64,000 nucleotides of DNA from Sphingobacterium allocomposti (GTDB taxonomy: Bacteria > Bacteroidota > Bacteroidia > Sphingobacteriales > Sphingobacteriaceae), in assembly GCF_008124885.1 (NCBI RefSeq), contig NZ_VNHX01000005.1, forward strand, positions 62,001-126,000. Reading direction: 5' to 3'. The translations under genes were made by a program, and so were the position numbers. The notes below the pieces were generated by a model. It was not told the origin of the DNA, made no database searches, and worked only from the letters and a program-made list of their open reading frames with translations. Below are positions 51,251 to 58,712 of this stretch, in pieces; the first letter of the stretch is position 1; the number at the start of each line of letters is the position of its first letter.

Positions 51251-53368
51251 TTACAGCTTTGCGGATAATTTCTCAGTAATCTTCTTCAGGTCGATTCCTT
51301 TCCCAAGTACCGGCTTAAAAATATCTCCTTCGCTACGGACGCGGTCGACGGCGTTAAAAATGGTGAAATCGCTTATCTTAAGCCCCTTCTTAACTTCGTC
51401 CCAATGAAGCGGCATCGACACTGTCGCGCCGGGCTTAGGACGTACCGAGTACGCGCAGGCAATCGTCGCATGAGGGCGGTTCTGCAGAAAATCCAGATAC
51501 ATCTTCCCTTTCCTATCTTTTATAATACGCTCTATACTTGTGTACTCAGGCAGTTCATGGTGTACGAGCGTAACAATCAAACGTGCAAACTCCTTAGATT
51601 GCTCATATGTGTATTTATTCCCCAGTGGAATATAGATATGTAGACCTGTGGAGCCGCTTGTTTTGCAATAACAGGGAGCGCCCATGTCGTCTAGAATATC
51701 CTTTGTGACGCGGGCTGCTTCTATCACCTGATCGAAAGAATTCTTATCGGGGTCGAGGTCGATGACACAAAATGTCGGATGCTCCGGTTTCTTCACTGTG
51801 CTTGTCCAGGGGTTCATCTCGATACATCCAAGATTGGCCATATACAAAAGCGTCGCTTCGTCTTTTCCTACCAGATAATGCCTATCGCGGTTATCGGAAT
51901 CGCTCGTATAAAGATAAGTTTCCATCCATGCGGGCGCTTTTCCTGTGACATCTTTATAATAAAAGCCCTCTCCGCGGATCCCGTCGGGAAAGCGATTCAT
52001 GCTTTGAGGCCGATCTTTTAGATAAGGCAAAATATACGGAGCCATCTGGTAGTAGTAATTAATCAGGTCACGTTTAGTTATCCCTTCATCGGGCCAAAAT
52101 ATTTTATTTAGGTTTGTGAACTTCAGCTCGTGTTTGTTCACCGTTCTGACCTGCGTTTTGTCCTTGGGATTGAGCAGCGTTTTCCGCGGCGCCTTTCCCC
52201 GTGAGGGCACTACGTTCGGACCGGCTGACGGCACAACGCCAGCCGAATGTTCTTCTCTCTCGAGTACAACATCTTGAGCCCGCTTATCTGTGCGCATCCC
52301 CTCGAACGAGGGATGACGCATTACGCCGTCGCCCGTCAGCTCGGTGTAATTGACCTCGCACACCAGCTCGGGGCGTAGCCACGTCACTGTTGCGTGCGGC
52401 GGATCATGACGGAACCTAGAGGGTTTATTGATATCAGGTTCTTCCGAAAACGGTGTCTTATCGATGACGAGAGGCTCAAAAAGCTCGATCATCTCCGCTT
52501 GCATCTTTCCGTTAAAGCCAGTTCCTACCTTGCCGGTATATACAAGCGTACCGTTGTCATAGACACCTATTAACAAACTACTGAACAGCTTTTTAGATCC
52601 TTCGTTCAAGGTGTATCCTCCGATCACCACCTCTTGGCGTTTACTCGCTTTTATCTTTAGCCAGTCCTTGGTCCGGTCGTGCAGGCGGTAGCGGCTGTCC
52701 TTCCGTTTTGCCATAATTCCTTCCAGTCCCATATCCCTCGCAGCTTCCAGAAACTGTGTACCGGAGGTGTCGAACTCCTCGCTGATCAGCACCGTGTCGC
52801 TTGACGGAAGAATCTTCCTTAAAACGGCCTTCCTCTCGGTCAGCGCAAGTTCTTTTAAATCCTTGCCCTCATACCACAAAATATCGAATACGTAATAGAC
52901 AAGATCACCGTCGGCCTCGCTTCGCCAATTCTGCAAGGCGCCGAAATTAGCCTGTCCGTTTTCCCGAAGCACGACGACCTCACCGTCGATCACGGCCGAC
53001 AGGTTCATCTGCTTAAGTTCATCATATATGGGGTAGAACTTTTCGTTGAAACTCTTACCGTTTCTGGATTTTAGGTCCACCTGGGCCCCATCCATGAACG
53101 CCAACGCACGATACCCGTCCCACTTCACTTCATAAAGCCAATCCTCGCTGTCAAACGGTCGATCGACCAACGTAGCCAGCATCGGTTCCACCGCTACGTA
53201 AAATGGTTGTATTGGACATTTTTTCAGAAGGCCCGTAATGGAGGCGCTTCCACCCTTCTTTTTTAGCGGTTTGCCGTCGAGTTGCGTGTCAATGACCTTG
53301 GACGCATCGCTCTTCGTCTTCTCTTTTGCTTTTTCCATATTGCTTTTTCCATTTCGTTTGTCCGCCAT
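51251..53368 (-). CDS. ligD: DNA ligase D lacking the phosphoesterase domain
   Basis: A 705-residue NHEJ enzyme with ligase then polymerase. The ligase lysine is Lys82 in YEVKWDGYRALA, followed by VIDGEVVVL, GLEGIMAKR, DWLKIKA and an OB fold. The polymerase domain (from about 420) has FWPDEGITKRDLINYY, the metal-binding VIDLDPDKN, SGSTGLHIYIPL and YLDFLQN. The usual N-terminal 3-prime phosphoesterase domain is absent: only about 55 lysine-rich residues precede the ligase. The start at 53368 (MADKRNGK) is preferred over 53419. No Ku gene is in the window. It repairs double-strand breaks, notably in non-growing cells. Confidence 0.95.
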   Translation of the reverse strand: MADKRNGKSNMEKAKEKTKSDASKVIDTQLDGKPLKKKGGSASITGLLKKCPIQPFYVAVEPMLATLVDRPFDSEDWLYEVKWDGYRALAFMDGAQVDLKSRNGKSFNEKFYPIYDELKQMNLSAVIDGEVVVLRENGQANFGALQNWRSEADGDLVYYVFDILWYEGKDLKELALTERKAVLRKILPSSDTVLISEEFDTSGTQFLEAARDMGLEGIMAKRKDSRYRLHDRTKDWLKIKASKRQEVVIGGYTLNEGSKKLFSSLLIGVYDNGTLVYTGKVGTGFNGKMQAEMIELFEPLVIDKTPFSEEPDINKPSRFRHDPPHATVTWLRPELVCEVNYTELTGDGVMRHPSFEGMRTDKRAQDVVLEREEHSAGVVPSAGPNVVPSRGKAPRKTLLNPKDKTQVRTVNKHELKFTNLNKIFWPDEGITKRDLINYYYQMAPYILPYLKDRPQSMNRFPDGIRGEGFYYKDVTGKAPAWMETYLYTSDSDNRDRHYLVGKDEATLLYMANLGCIEMNPWTSTVKKPEHPTFCVIDLDPDKNSFDQVIEAARVTKDILDDMGAPCYCKTSGSTGLHIYIPLGNKYTYEQSKEFARLIVTLVHHELPEYTSIERIIKDRKGKMYLDFLQNRPHATIACAYSVRPKPGATVSMPLHWDEVKKGLKISDFTIFNAVDRVRSEGDIFKPVLGKGIDLKKITEKLSAKL

Positions 53369-53759
53369 AGCCGTTAAAACACAAAAAACGGATCTGTCCC
53401 GCATGGCGTTCCGACTCACCTGCTCCCGTCCTGGGAGACAGTCGGCTTGTTAAAGCACAAAAAAAGGGTGAAAAGGTTTCATCTTCCGGCGGAAGACGGG
53501 TATCTCGCCGTAACCATGGCCGCGATGGATCCGGGTCTGCTATACAATAAGCACTGGCCGTAGGCGTTCAACATTCGGAAATAGCAAGATACCCCGCTCT
53601 TAGACGGGGATATCTTCTGTTTTTGCACACTAAACCGCATCAGATGGGTTGTGATGAGCTGCTGCCATGGGCAGCGGCACTTACGGCTTCTTGTTCAGCA
53701 CATCGAAATAGTAGCTTTTAATGGCATAAGGAAGGTTGACCGACTCACTCGGTATATAA
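53369..53759. other. Gene-free region between ligD and the ZIP gene
   Basis: Contains the ligD promoter region, a strong hairpin at 53586-53616 and a small GCTGC/GCAGC inverted repeat near 53660-53677. No coding frame is convincing. Confidence 0.5.
53586..53616. terminator. Hairpin downstream of the ZIP gene
   Basis: AAGATA-CCCCG (53586-53596) pairs with CGGGG-ATATCTT (53605-53616) around CTCTTAGA. On the plus strand it is followed by CTGTTTTTG; it may end the ZIP transcript coming from the right. Confidence 0.45.
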
Positions 53760-54557
53760 TTAAGGAGTGTGATCGTGGCTGTGCCGGCGGTGGTCATGAT
53801 CATGGTGGTCATGATCGTGGTGATGCCCGCCAAATAGCATGCCCCCCAACGATAGTAGAATGCCGATAACAATTGCCAGTATCTTTTTCTTATTAAAGGT
53901 ATGATGATCCGGCGATCCCGATTCAAAGAGTATGGTTGTAGAAACGTGTAGAAAAATGCCGATCACAACAGCCATCATCTTGTCGAAATACAGGGAAAGG
54001 TTACCAACGGCGTGGTCGCTTATTCCTTTACTTACCAAAAAGCCGGCAGGTGTCATTACTGCAAATAGAGCTATACATACAATAAGCGTAGAGCGCGGCA
54101 CATTAGCCATAAGGAGCAAGCTCCCCAGGGCGAAAGCGGCCGGTATATGATGTACGGCGATTCCGAACACGAGCTGCATCTGTTGTTCGGCAACAATTGG
54201 CATCCCTTCGAGAAAGCCATGCAGACATAAACTCAGGAGCACAGCGAGCGGAAATGCAGCCGTCCGACCTTTTTCAATATGCACATGTCCATGCTCAACA
54301 CCTTGGGAAAAATACTCCAGAAAAAGCTGAAACAAAAAGCCGCCGAGCACATATAGTCCAATCGTATGTATACCCTCACCGGTTCCACTGTAAACGTGCG
54401 GAATGAGATGAAGTATAGTCAGTCCAAAAAGATAAGCGCCGCTAAAGGACAAGACCAGCTTTAAGAAGGTAGAACTATCTTTTTTTACAAAAAGAACAGC
54501 CAGCCCGCTAATAAAAGCGGAGAAAAACAGCACCGCGACAACGACAATAGGATTCAT
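53760..54557 (-). CDS. ZIP family metal transporter with histidine-rich tail
   Basis: A 265-residue inner-membrane protein with about eight membrane helices. The ZIP metal path is visible in LCLHGFLEGMPI and VFGIAVHHIPAAFALG. The C-terminus is a metal-binding run of His and Asp (about 20 residues, starting GGHHHDHDHH). A His-rich loop (EHGHVHIEK) lies in the middle. It most likely imports zinc. It is downstream of a histidine-rich lipoprotein on the same strand. Confidence 0.92.
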   Translation of the reverse strand: MNPIVVVAVLFFSAFISGLAVLFVKKDSSTFLKLVLSFSGAYLFGLTILHLIPHVYSGTGEGIHTIGLYVLGGFLFQLFLEYFSQGVEHGHVHIEKGRTAAFPLAVLLSLCLHGFLEGMPIVAEQQMQLVFGIAVHHIPAAFALGSLLLMANVPRSTLIVCIALFAVMTPAGFLVSKGISDHAVGNLSLYFDKMMAVVIGIFLHVSTTILFESGSPDHHTFNKKKILAIVIGILLSLGGMLFGGHHHDHDHHDHDHRRHSHDHTP

Positions 54558-54602
54558 TTTTTTATTTTTATTTTAACGTTAGAAAAGCTTAAAGCCTTCA
54601 GC

Positions 54603-54616
54603 ATTGCAGCTGCAAT
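54603..54616. promoter_or_regulatory. Palindrome upstream of the ZIP gene
   Basis: ATTGCAGCTGCAAT is a perfect 14-base palindrome 46 bases before the ZIP start codon. It shares TTGCA/TGCAA half sites with the palindrome in front of the upstream lipoprotein gene, so it may be a second site for the same metal-responsive regulator. Confidence 0.4.
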
Positions 54617-54673
54617 TAGTGTGGAGATTAAGTGGAAGCGTACCTATTACCGTCCATTATCCATACATTGCGA

Positions 54674-54689
54674 CCGGACCTGTGTCCGG
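54674..54689. terminator. Short hairpin after the lipoprotein gene
   Basis: CCGGAC (54674-54679) and GTCCGG (54684-54689) form a 6-bp GC-rich stem with a CTGT loop, 29 bases after the lipoprotein stop. It may attenuate read-through into the ZIP gene. Confidence 0.4.
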
Positions 54690-54717
54690 CCGCAAAATCT
54701 ATATCGCATCCTAAACA

Positions 54718-55431
54718 TCAATGGCTATGCCCGTGTTCCGCATGGATCTCGAACTTCAGCTCTAAAATATTTTCTCCCGGAAAAGCGGTCGTGTAGTCGC
54801 TCCGGTTCCAATCGGTACGTTCAATTTTGGCTTTTGTTTCAGGCGTTACTTTACGAAGTATGTACGTAACATTTTTCGTGGCTCCTTCGTTATCATGCCC
54901 TACAGTAAAATAAGACAAAATACCCGTTACCTCGTATTTGCCATTCACGGCTTCGCCGTTTCCGTAAACTTTCTCGCGTGGCTGAAAGATTGCACCGCTT
55001 TCCGTTGACGAATTCGGATTTAAAATAAAATTGCCACCTATCAGAAAAGCTTTATACTGATCAGCTGTCGGCTTATCAGCGATAAAATCGCCCTGCACTT
55101 CCCTACCTTCGTGGTTCCACGCTTTTAGCTCGATTTTGTAGGCAGCGTCAGCCTCAAGATGAAGATGCCCATTTTTTGTAGCGTTCCCGTTTTCATCAAA
55201 AGATACCGTGATGGATTCCCCTTCCACGCCGGCATCCAGACCATGGAAATGGTCTCCATGCGCTTCAACCGATTCCCCTGTTACTTCTGTGAATACTAAC
55301 TCAGACCGGACGATACCTTCCTTGACGGGCTCCACATCATCGTTGTCGCTGCTGCACGAAGTAAAACTTACAGCGCCTAGACTGATGGCCACAAAGGCCA
55401 CAAATAACCTAATTTGTTTTGTTGTTTTCAT
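54718..55431 (-). CDS. Histidine-rich lipoprotein, probable zinc-binding
   Basis: A 237-residue lipoprotein; the start at 55431 (MKTTKQIRLFVAFVAISLGA) gives lipobox FTSC (Cys26) with SSDNDD after it, an export signal to the cell surface. His-rich patches EAHGDHFHGL, KNGHLHLEAD and the terminal EIHAEHGHSH suggest metal binding. The body is beta-rich and matches no named domain I can recall with certainty. It is followed by a ZIP transporter and preceded by a promoter overlapped by a GCAAC-N3-GTTGC palindrome, so zinc-controlled zinc capture is the best model. Confidence 0.8.
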   Translation of the reverse strand: MKTTKQIRLFVAFVAISLGAVSFTSCSSDNDDVEPVKEGIVRSELVFTEVTGESVEAHGDHFHGLDAGVEGESITVSFDENGNATKNGHLHLEADAAYKIELKAWNHEGREVQGDFIADKPTADQYKAFLIGGNFILNPNSSTESGAIFQPREKVYGNGEAVNGKYEVTGILSYFTVGHDNEGATKNVTYILRKVTPETKAKIERTDWNRSDYTTAFPGENILELKFEIHAEHGHSH

Positions 55432-55505
55432 ATTTATATAATTTATCCTATTTGTTATTTCCAATTAAACTCTATATCGATTCACCTGTTAAAGTGGCTA
55501 TTAAA

Positions 55506-55556
55506 GCAACAGAGTTGCAAACATATAAAAAATACACTTTAAAAGCAACAAAGATG
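55506..55556 (-). promoter_or_regulatory. Promoter with GCAAC-type operator before the His-rich lipoprotein
   Basis: On the minus strand a TATGTTTG -7 element (55525-55518) follows a TTG after 20 bases. The palindrome GCAACAGAGTTGC (plus strand 55506-55518) overlaps the end of the -7 element and the transcription start. A related half site, GCAACAAAGATGC (55545-55557), sits at the -33 element. A repressor bound at both would close the promoter. A Fur/Zur-family repressor is the natural candidate (inference). Confidence 0.6.
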
Positions 55557-55712
55557 CGTTTATTTAAAAGAGTCGATATGGGTGGGATAAAATTAAGGCG
55601 GACATATGCCCGTATGAACCGGAAACCGGCGGAAAGAAAGAAGATGTATGGTCAGATCCTATTGTGCTTTGATAGGTAGAGGATGTCGTTGGAAGTGAAA
55701 GGTTGGAAGGCG

Positions 55713-55985
55713 CTATTTAAATAGCATGGCGTAAAGTCGTCCTAATTGGACCATGTCAAACCGGTCAATAGTATAGCCACTGGAAAGGTGGCCTAATATG
55801 GTCTTCGTGCCCGAGCTGTCTGTAATGAAGGCAAACGTACAGTCGGCATTATCGTTATGAAATAGTCCTACCCCCACCACCTTACCATCGAAAGCTACAT
55901 AGTAAAAACGTTTCGTCAGGGTTCCATCCGCCGTAGTTCCTTCAAATAAAGGGTCTCCAACCTTCACAAGGTCTTCTCTTTCCAT
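55713..55985 (-). CDS. Small unknown protein, copy B of a local two-member family
   Basis: A 90-residue soluble protein starting MEREDLVKVG, paralogous to the product of 50201. Shared positions include DGTLTK, a Tyr then VAF, VVGVGLF, DNADC-FAF and GRLYAMLF. Both proteins have nearly the same length and no signal peptide. No named family is recognised. Monocistronic on the minus strand between the zinc genes and the HxlR gene. Confidence 0.75.
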   Translation of the reverse strand: MEREDLVKVGDPLFEGTTADGTLTKRFYYVAFDGKVVGVGLFHNDNADCTFAFITDSSGTKTILGHLSSGYTIDRFDMVQLGRLYAMLFK

Positions 55986-56171
55986 TACATAACTAGATTA
56001 ATAAACGCTAATATAAGTGATTAGGTAGTTAAAAAATGTTGTTTTTTTCTTGTAACAAACAAGTTTCGCAATGGTTTGCCTATTACCTCAAATATCTGGG
56101 AGACGTGTAGCAAATCCCTAACGCTCCGGCGGTTGTTTTACGCTGTTATGAAACTAGTTAACGCGGCACGC

Positions 56172-56528
56172 TTAGACTAGCGTCCTGTGTTTCTTCCCCC
56201 ATTGTTCCAATTGCTCAATAATGGGCTTCAATTCGTAGCCAATTGGAGTAAGTTCGTACTCTACTCGAGGAGGTACCTCCGCATAAACCGTTCGGGTCAC
56301 GATCTTTCGCTCCTCCAATTTACGCAGCTGTAGCACGAGCATACGCTCCGTAATATTGGGCAGTTTATTCCGCAGCTCGCCAAACCGCAGCTTACCCCCC
56401 AACAGCCAGGAACAGATAACTAAAGCCCACTGTCCGCCGATGATATTCGCCGCGTAAACTTCCGAACATTCTTCAGCCAACGCCTGTTTATTCGCAAAAT
56501 TTGTAGAGGTTTCTTTTATCTTCGACAT
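56172..56528 (-). CDS. HxlR family transcriptional regulator
   Basis: A 118-residue winged-helix regulator with the HxlR pattern: the N-terminal Cys in LAEECSEVYAANIIGGQWAL, LRFGELRNKLPNITERMLVLQLRKLEE, TVYAEVPPRVEYELTPIGYEL. The family often responds to electrophiles or redox change through a Cys; Cys20 here is a candidate. No obvious target gene is divergent, so its regulon is unknown. Confidence 0.92.
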   Translation of the reverse strand: MSKIKETSTNFANKQALAEECSEVYAANIIGGQWALVICSWLLGGKLRFGELRNKLPNITERMLVLQLRKLEERKIVTRTVYAEVPPRVEYELTPIGYELKPIIEQLEQWGKKHRTLV

Positions 56529-56854
56529 AGCTTACATTTCTTACAGCACCATATAACCGAACGCTAATCTACTTATTCTAGCCGGCCTATTTATTTTTGT
56601 ATTGTAATATTTTTTCTTGACCACAAAAACTCACCGGCGTTAACATGCCGGCGTACGCCACTAGCTTATCAATAAACGGATGGGTGAAGAACTCAGTTAT
56701 CCCGAGAAGTCGCCCATGTGTCAGCTCCACGAGGAATATCCCGACAAAAAGGCTAATGTGAGACTAACAAAACGGATAGAACAATACCAAGGAGCCCGGT
56801 ATCGCATTTCTAACCCTAAAAGTGGACTACGGAAGTTTTAACATACGGCCAGGC
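56529..56854. other. Gene-free region between the HxlR and LytTR genes
   Basis: Upstream region of the HxlR gene and downstream region of a LytTR gene. A CCGGC-N8-GCCGG inverted repeat (56634-56651) enclosing GTTAAC may act as terminator or operator. Nothing else stands out. Confidence 0.45.
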
Positions 56855-57580
56855 CTAGATCAAGAGCATCTGAATGACATATATATAGCTGCGACTAACC
56901 GAAATCTCCACGTTATTTTCCAGCACCAAAAACAGCCGGCCTCTTTCTTTGCGTATGGCTACGACATAGGAAAGGCTGACCAAAAACGATCGGTGTACCC
57001 GCAGGAAAATGGACGGGTCAAGACGCTGTTCAATAACGCCGATTCCGTAAGCGCTTACATATTCGCCGCTTTCCGTGTAGATAATGCTATAGTCTCTCGC
57101 GGCTTTGATATAGCGTATCTCTTCTACCAGGATTTTCTTGAACCGAACGCCGTCTTCAGCAAACACCGCTGTGGGAAACTTCGCACTTCGCTCGAGCCAC
57201 CGTGGCGTCTGCTGAAACAAAGCTAACGCGAGCTGTTGAAACAGACGGTCTCCCCTCGTCTTGCTAAGCGGAACACGTATGTAGCTAAAAACAGGTTTTT
57301 TAGGAACGTGAATAGGATTCATCCCACACCCGAGCAGCACGACCGTCAATGGACTGTTGCAAAACTGGTCCGCTATCTCTCCTTCGTCTGCCCAATACAG
57401 CGACGCATCGATCAACAGGACGTCAGGTACAAAGGAGTTAACCAGTCGAACAGTGTGCGCGCTGTCTGTCGATTCGCCGACAACACGGAACCCCTTCTTA
57501 AGATTAAGGAGCGTCCGTACATCGTCTATCGTCGCCGATTCGGGATGTGCTATTACGACGGTCTTTGTTAAGTAGTTCAT
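56855..57580 (-). CDS. LytTR response-regulator-like protein with degenerate receiver
   Basis: A 241-residue protein from the Met at 57580 (MNYLTKTVVIAHPES). The N-terminal receiver-like domain keeps an Asp at the acceptor place (DVLLIDASL) but lacks the acidic pair (VIAHPES) and the last-strand Lys (YIRVPLS), so it is probably not phosphorylated. The C-terminal LytTR DNA-binding domain is intact (VEEIRYIKAARDYSIIY, LDPSIFLRVHRSFLVSL, EISVSRSY). It is a paralogue of the protein at 62160, which has a complete receiver. Two or three small genes lie upstream on the same strand. Confidence 0.85.
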   Translation of the reverse strand: MNYLTKTVVIAHPESATIDDVRTLLNLKKGFRVVGESTDSAHTVRLVNSFVPDVLLIDASLYWADEGEIADQFCNSPLTVVLLGCGMNPIHVPKKPVFSYIRVPLSKTRGDRLFQQLALALFQQTPRWLERSAKFPTAVFAEDGVRFKKILVEEIRYIKAARDYSIIYTESGEYVSAYGIGVIEQRLDPSIFLRVHRSFLVSLSYVVAIRKERGRLFLVLENNVEISVSRSYIYVIQMLLI

Positions 57581-57623
57581 AGTTTTCGCACGGAGGATGT
57601 TGATGTTGTTATCTACGCTTCTT

Positions 57624-57860
57624 TCACCGCTTTTCACGCATTGACTTAATCAACCTATAGGAGACTGCTGATGCTACGGCACACAACAGAATATTGCCCA
57701 GAAGAAAGCCCGCCCCGAATGCGCTTAGATCGCCTTCCGTAAAATATAGTGTATTATATACTTCTGCCGTGGTTATGAACACCAAGGCCAGGAAGGCTGC
57801 CTGCATGAGACGTAAAAAGCCGTATCGGACGAATACGCGGAATACACTTCTTTTTTTCAT
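57624..57860 (-). CDS. Small two-helix membrane protein
   Basis: A 78-residue protein with two predicted membrane helices (LMQAAFLALVFITTAEVY and AGFLLGNILLCAVASAVSY), basic at both ends (MKKRSV, KSMREKR). No family recognised. It begins seven bases after the stop of the small secreted protein gene and precedes the LytTR gene by 43 bases, so the three may be one unit. Confidence 0.6.
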   Translation of the reverse strand: MKKRSVFRVFVRYGFLRLMQAAFLALVFITTAEVYNTLYFTEGDLSAFGAGFLLGNILLCAVASAVSYRLIKSMREKR

Positions 57861-57867
57861 ACTGTGT

Positions 57868-58158
57868 TTATGTAGTTTTACAATGCACGTCGTATAAACC
57901 CAATGTCATACCGGAAAGCAGCCCATCCATAAATGGCCTCATACGGGAGCTATCTTTGGGACGGAGGCTGGTTTTCATTCCGGCAGATCCTCCTTTGGAC
58001 GACGTACGTTTATATACGGCATAATGGTAACGCTTCACTTCATCCTGGTCTCCGATCTTGCGGGCGATCCGGGGCGATGCTGCGTGCGCTGTATCGCATG
58101 GCAGGATAAGCAATGCTGTAGAACAGTAATAAATCAGTATTCTTTTCATGATATTCAT
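57868..58158 (-). CDS. Small secreted protein of unknown function
   Basis: A protein of up to 96 residues; a start at 58149 (MKRILIYYCSTALLILPC) is equally likely. A signal peptide ends near AHAA. The mature part is basic (RIARKIGDQDEVKRYHYAVY) and ends in LSGMTLGLYDVHCKTT. No domain recognised. The Cys near the signal end (LPCDTAHA) does not form a standard lipobox. Probably cotranscribed with the membrane protein that follows. Confidence 0.55.
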   Translation of the reverse strand: MNIMKRILIYYCSTALLILPCDTAHAASPRIARKIGDQDEVKRYHYAVYKRTSSKGGSAGMKTSLRPKDSSRMRPFMDGLLSGMTLGLYDVHCKTT

Positions 58159-58212
58159 TTGCAGATCTAAATACGTGCTGACGTGGCCGCATCAAAACCA
58201 GGATGCGACATA

Positions 58213-58398
58213 TCAGCAACAGCCATTTTCACGCGACGCTTCTCCGTGTCCTTCATGCCGAATAGAACAATTGTAATCCAAATAAAATATTTTCGCACGA
58301 CGATCCTCCTTCTCTGCCTCCACAGCCTCCTTTTGTCCTCTACGCAATCGCAAAAGTCGTAACAATAGGGTTAGAGCTTTATTTATAGTATTTTTCAT
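58213..58398 (-). CDS. Possible small protein with Cys-Cys end
   Basis: A 61-residue frame beginning MKNTINKALTLLLRLLRLRR, with an amphipathic leucine/arginine-rich start, a charged middle (EAVEAEKEDRRAK) and a C-terminus ending GCC. It lies in the same direction as the next three genes. Coding potential is uncertain; no Shine-Dalgarno is seen, which is normal here. Confidence 0.35.
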   Translation of the reverse strand: MKNTINKALTLLLRLLRLRRGQKEAVEAEKEDRRAKIFYLDYNCSIRHEGHGEASRENGCC

Positions 58399-58712
58399 CC
58401 GGTTTAGTTTTTATGTAAGAGACTTTACGTTGGCACCGCGTCGGTGTTCCGCTTAGAGCACTGCGAAACTAAGAGGATAGGGCTCGAAAAAAAACTGTAG
58501 TACCCCGTAATCGGTCATTTTCCGTATTGCTACGGAACACAGGCATATCTGAACAGCTGATAGCCGGTAGCCCGCTCATCGATACAAATCTAGGCTTGGT
58601 CGATTGCTCCTGCAATTTGTCGAAACGGCGACATATAAATGTAAAACTAGTTCTATATTCACCTTGAAGTTGATCATATACAACCTACGGACGATCTAAA
58701 CTGGGAGATCTC
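58399..58712. other. Divergent regulatory region before the histidine kinase
   Basis: Gene-free DNA with one small perfect hairpin, TCCGTA-TTGC-TACGGA (58521-58536). No clear promoter element was identified on either strand. Confidence 0.45.

Noticed and set aside
53681..53926. Minus-strand 81-residue frame overlapping the ZIP tail
   Set aside because: Its first part is the His-rich ZIP tail in another frame and it has no start context; likely chance.
55419..55679. Plus-strand 86-residue frame antisense to the zinc lipoprotein promoter
   Set aside because: Lysine/threonine-rich and no start signal; it covers the promoter and operator of the lipoprotein gene.
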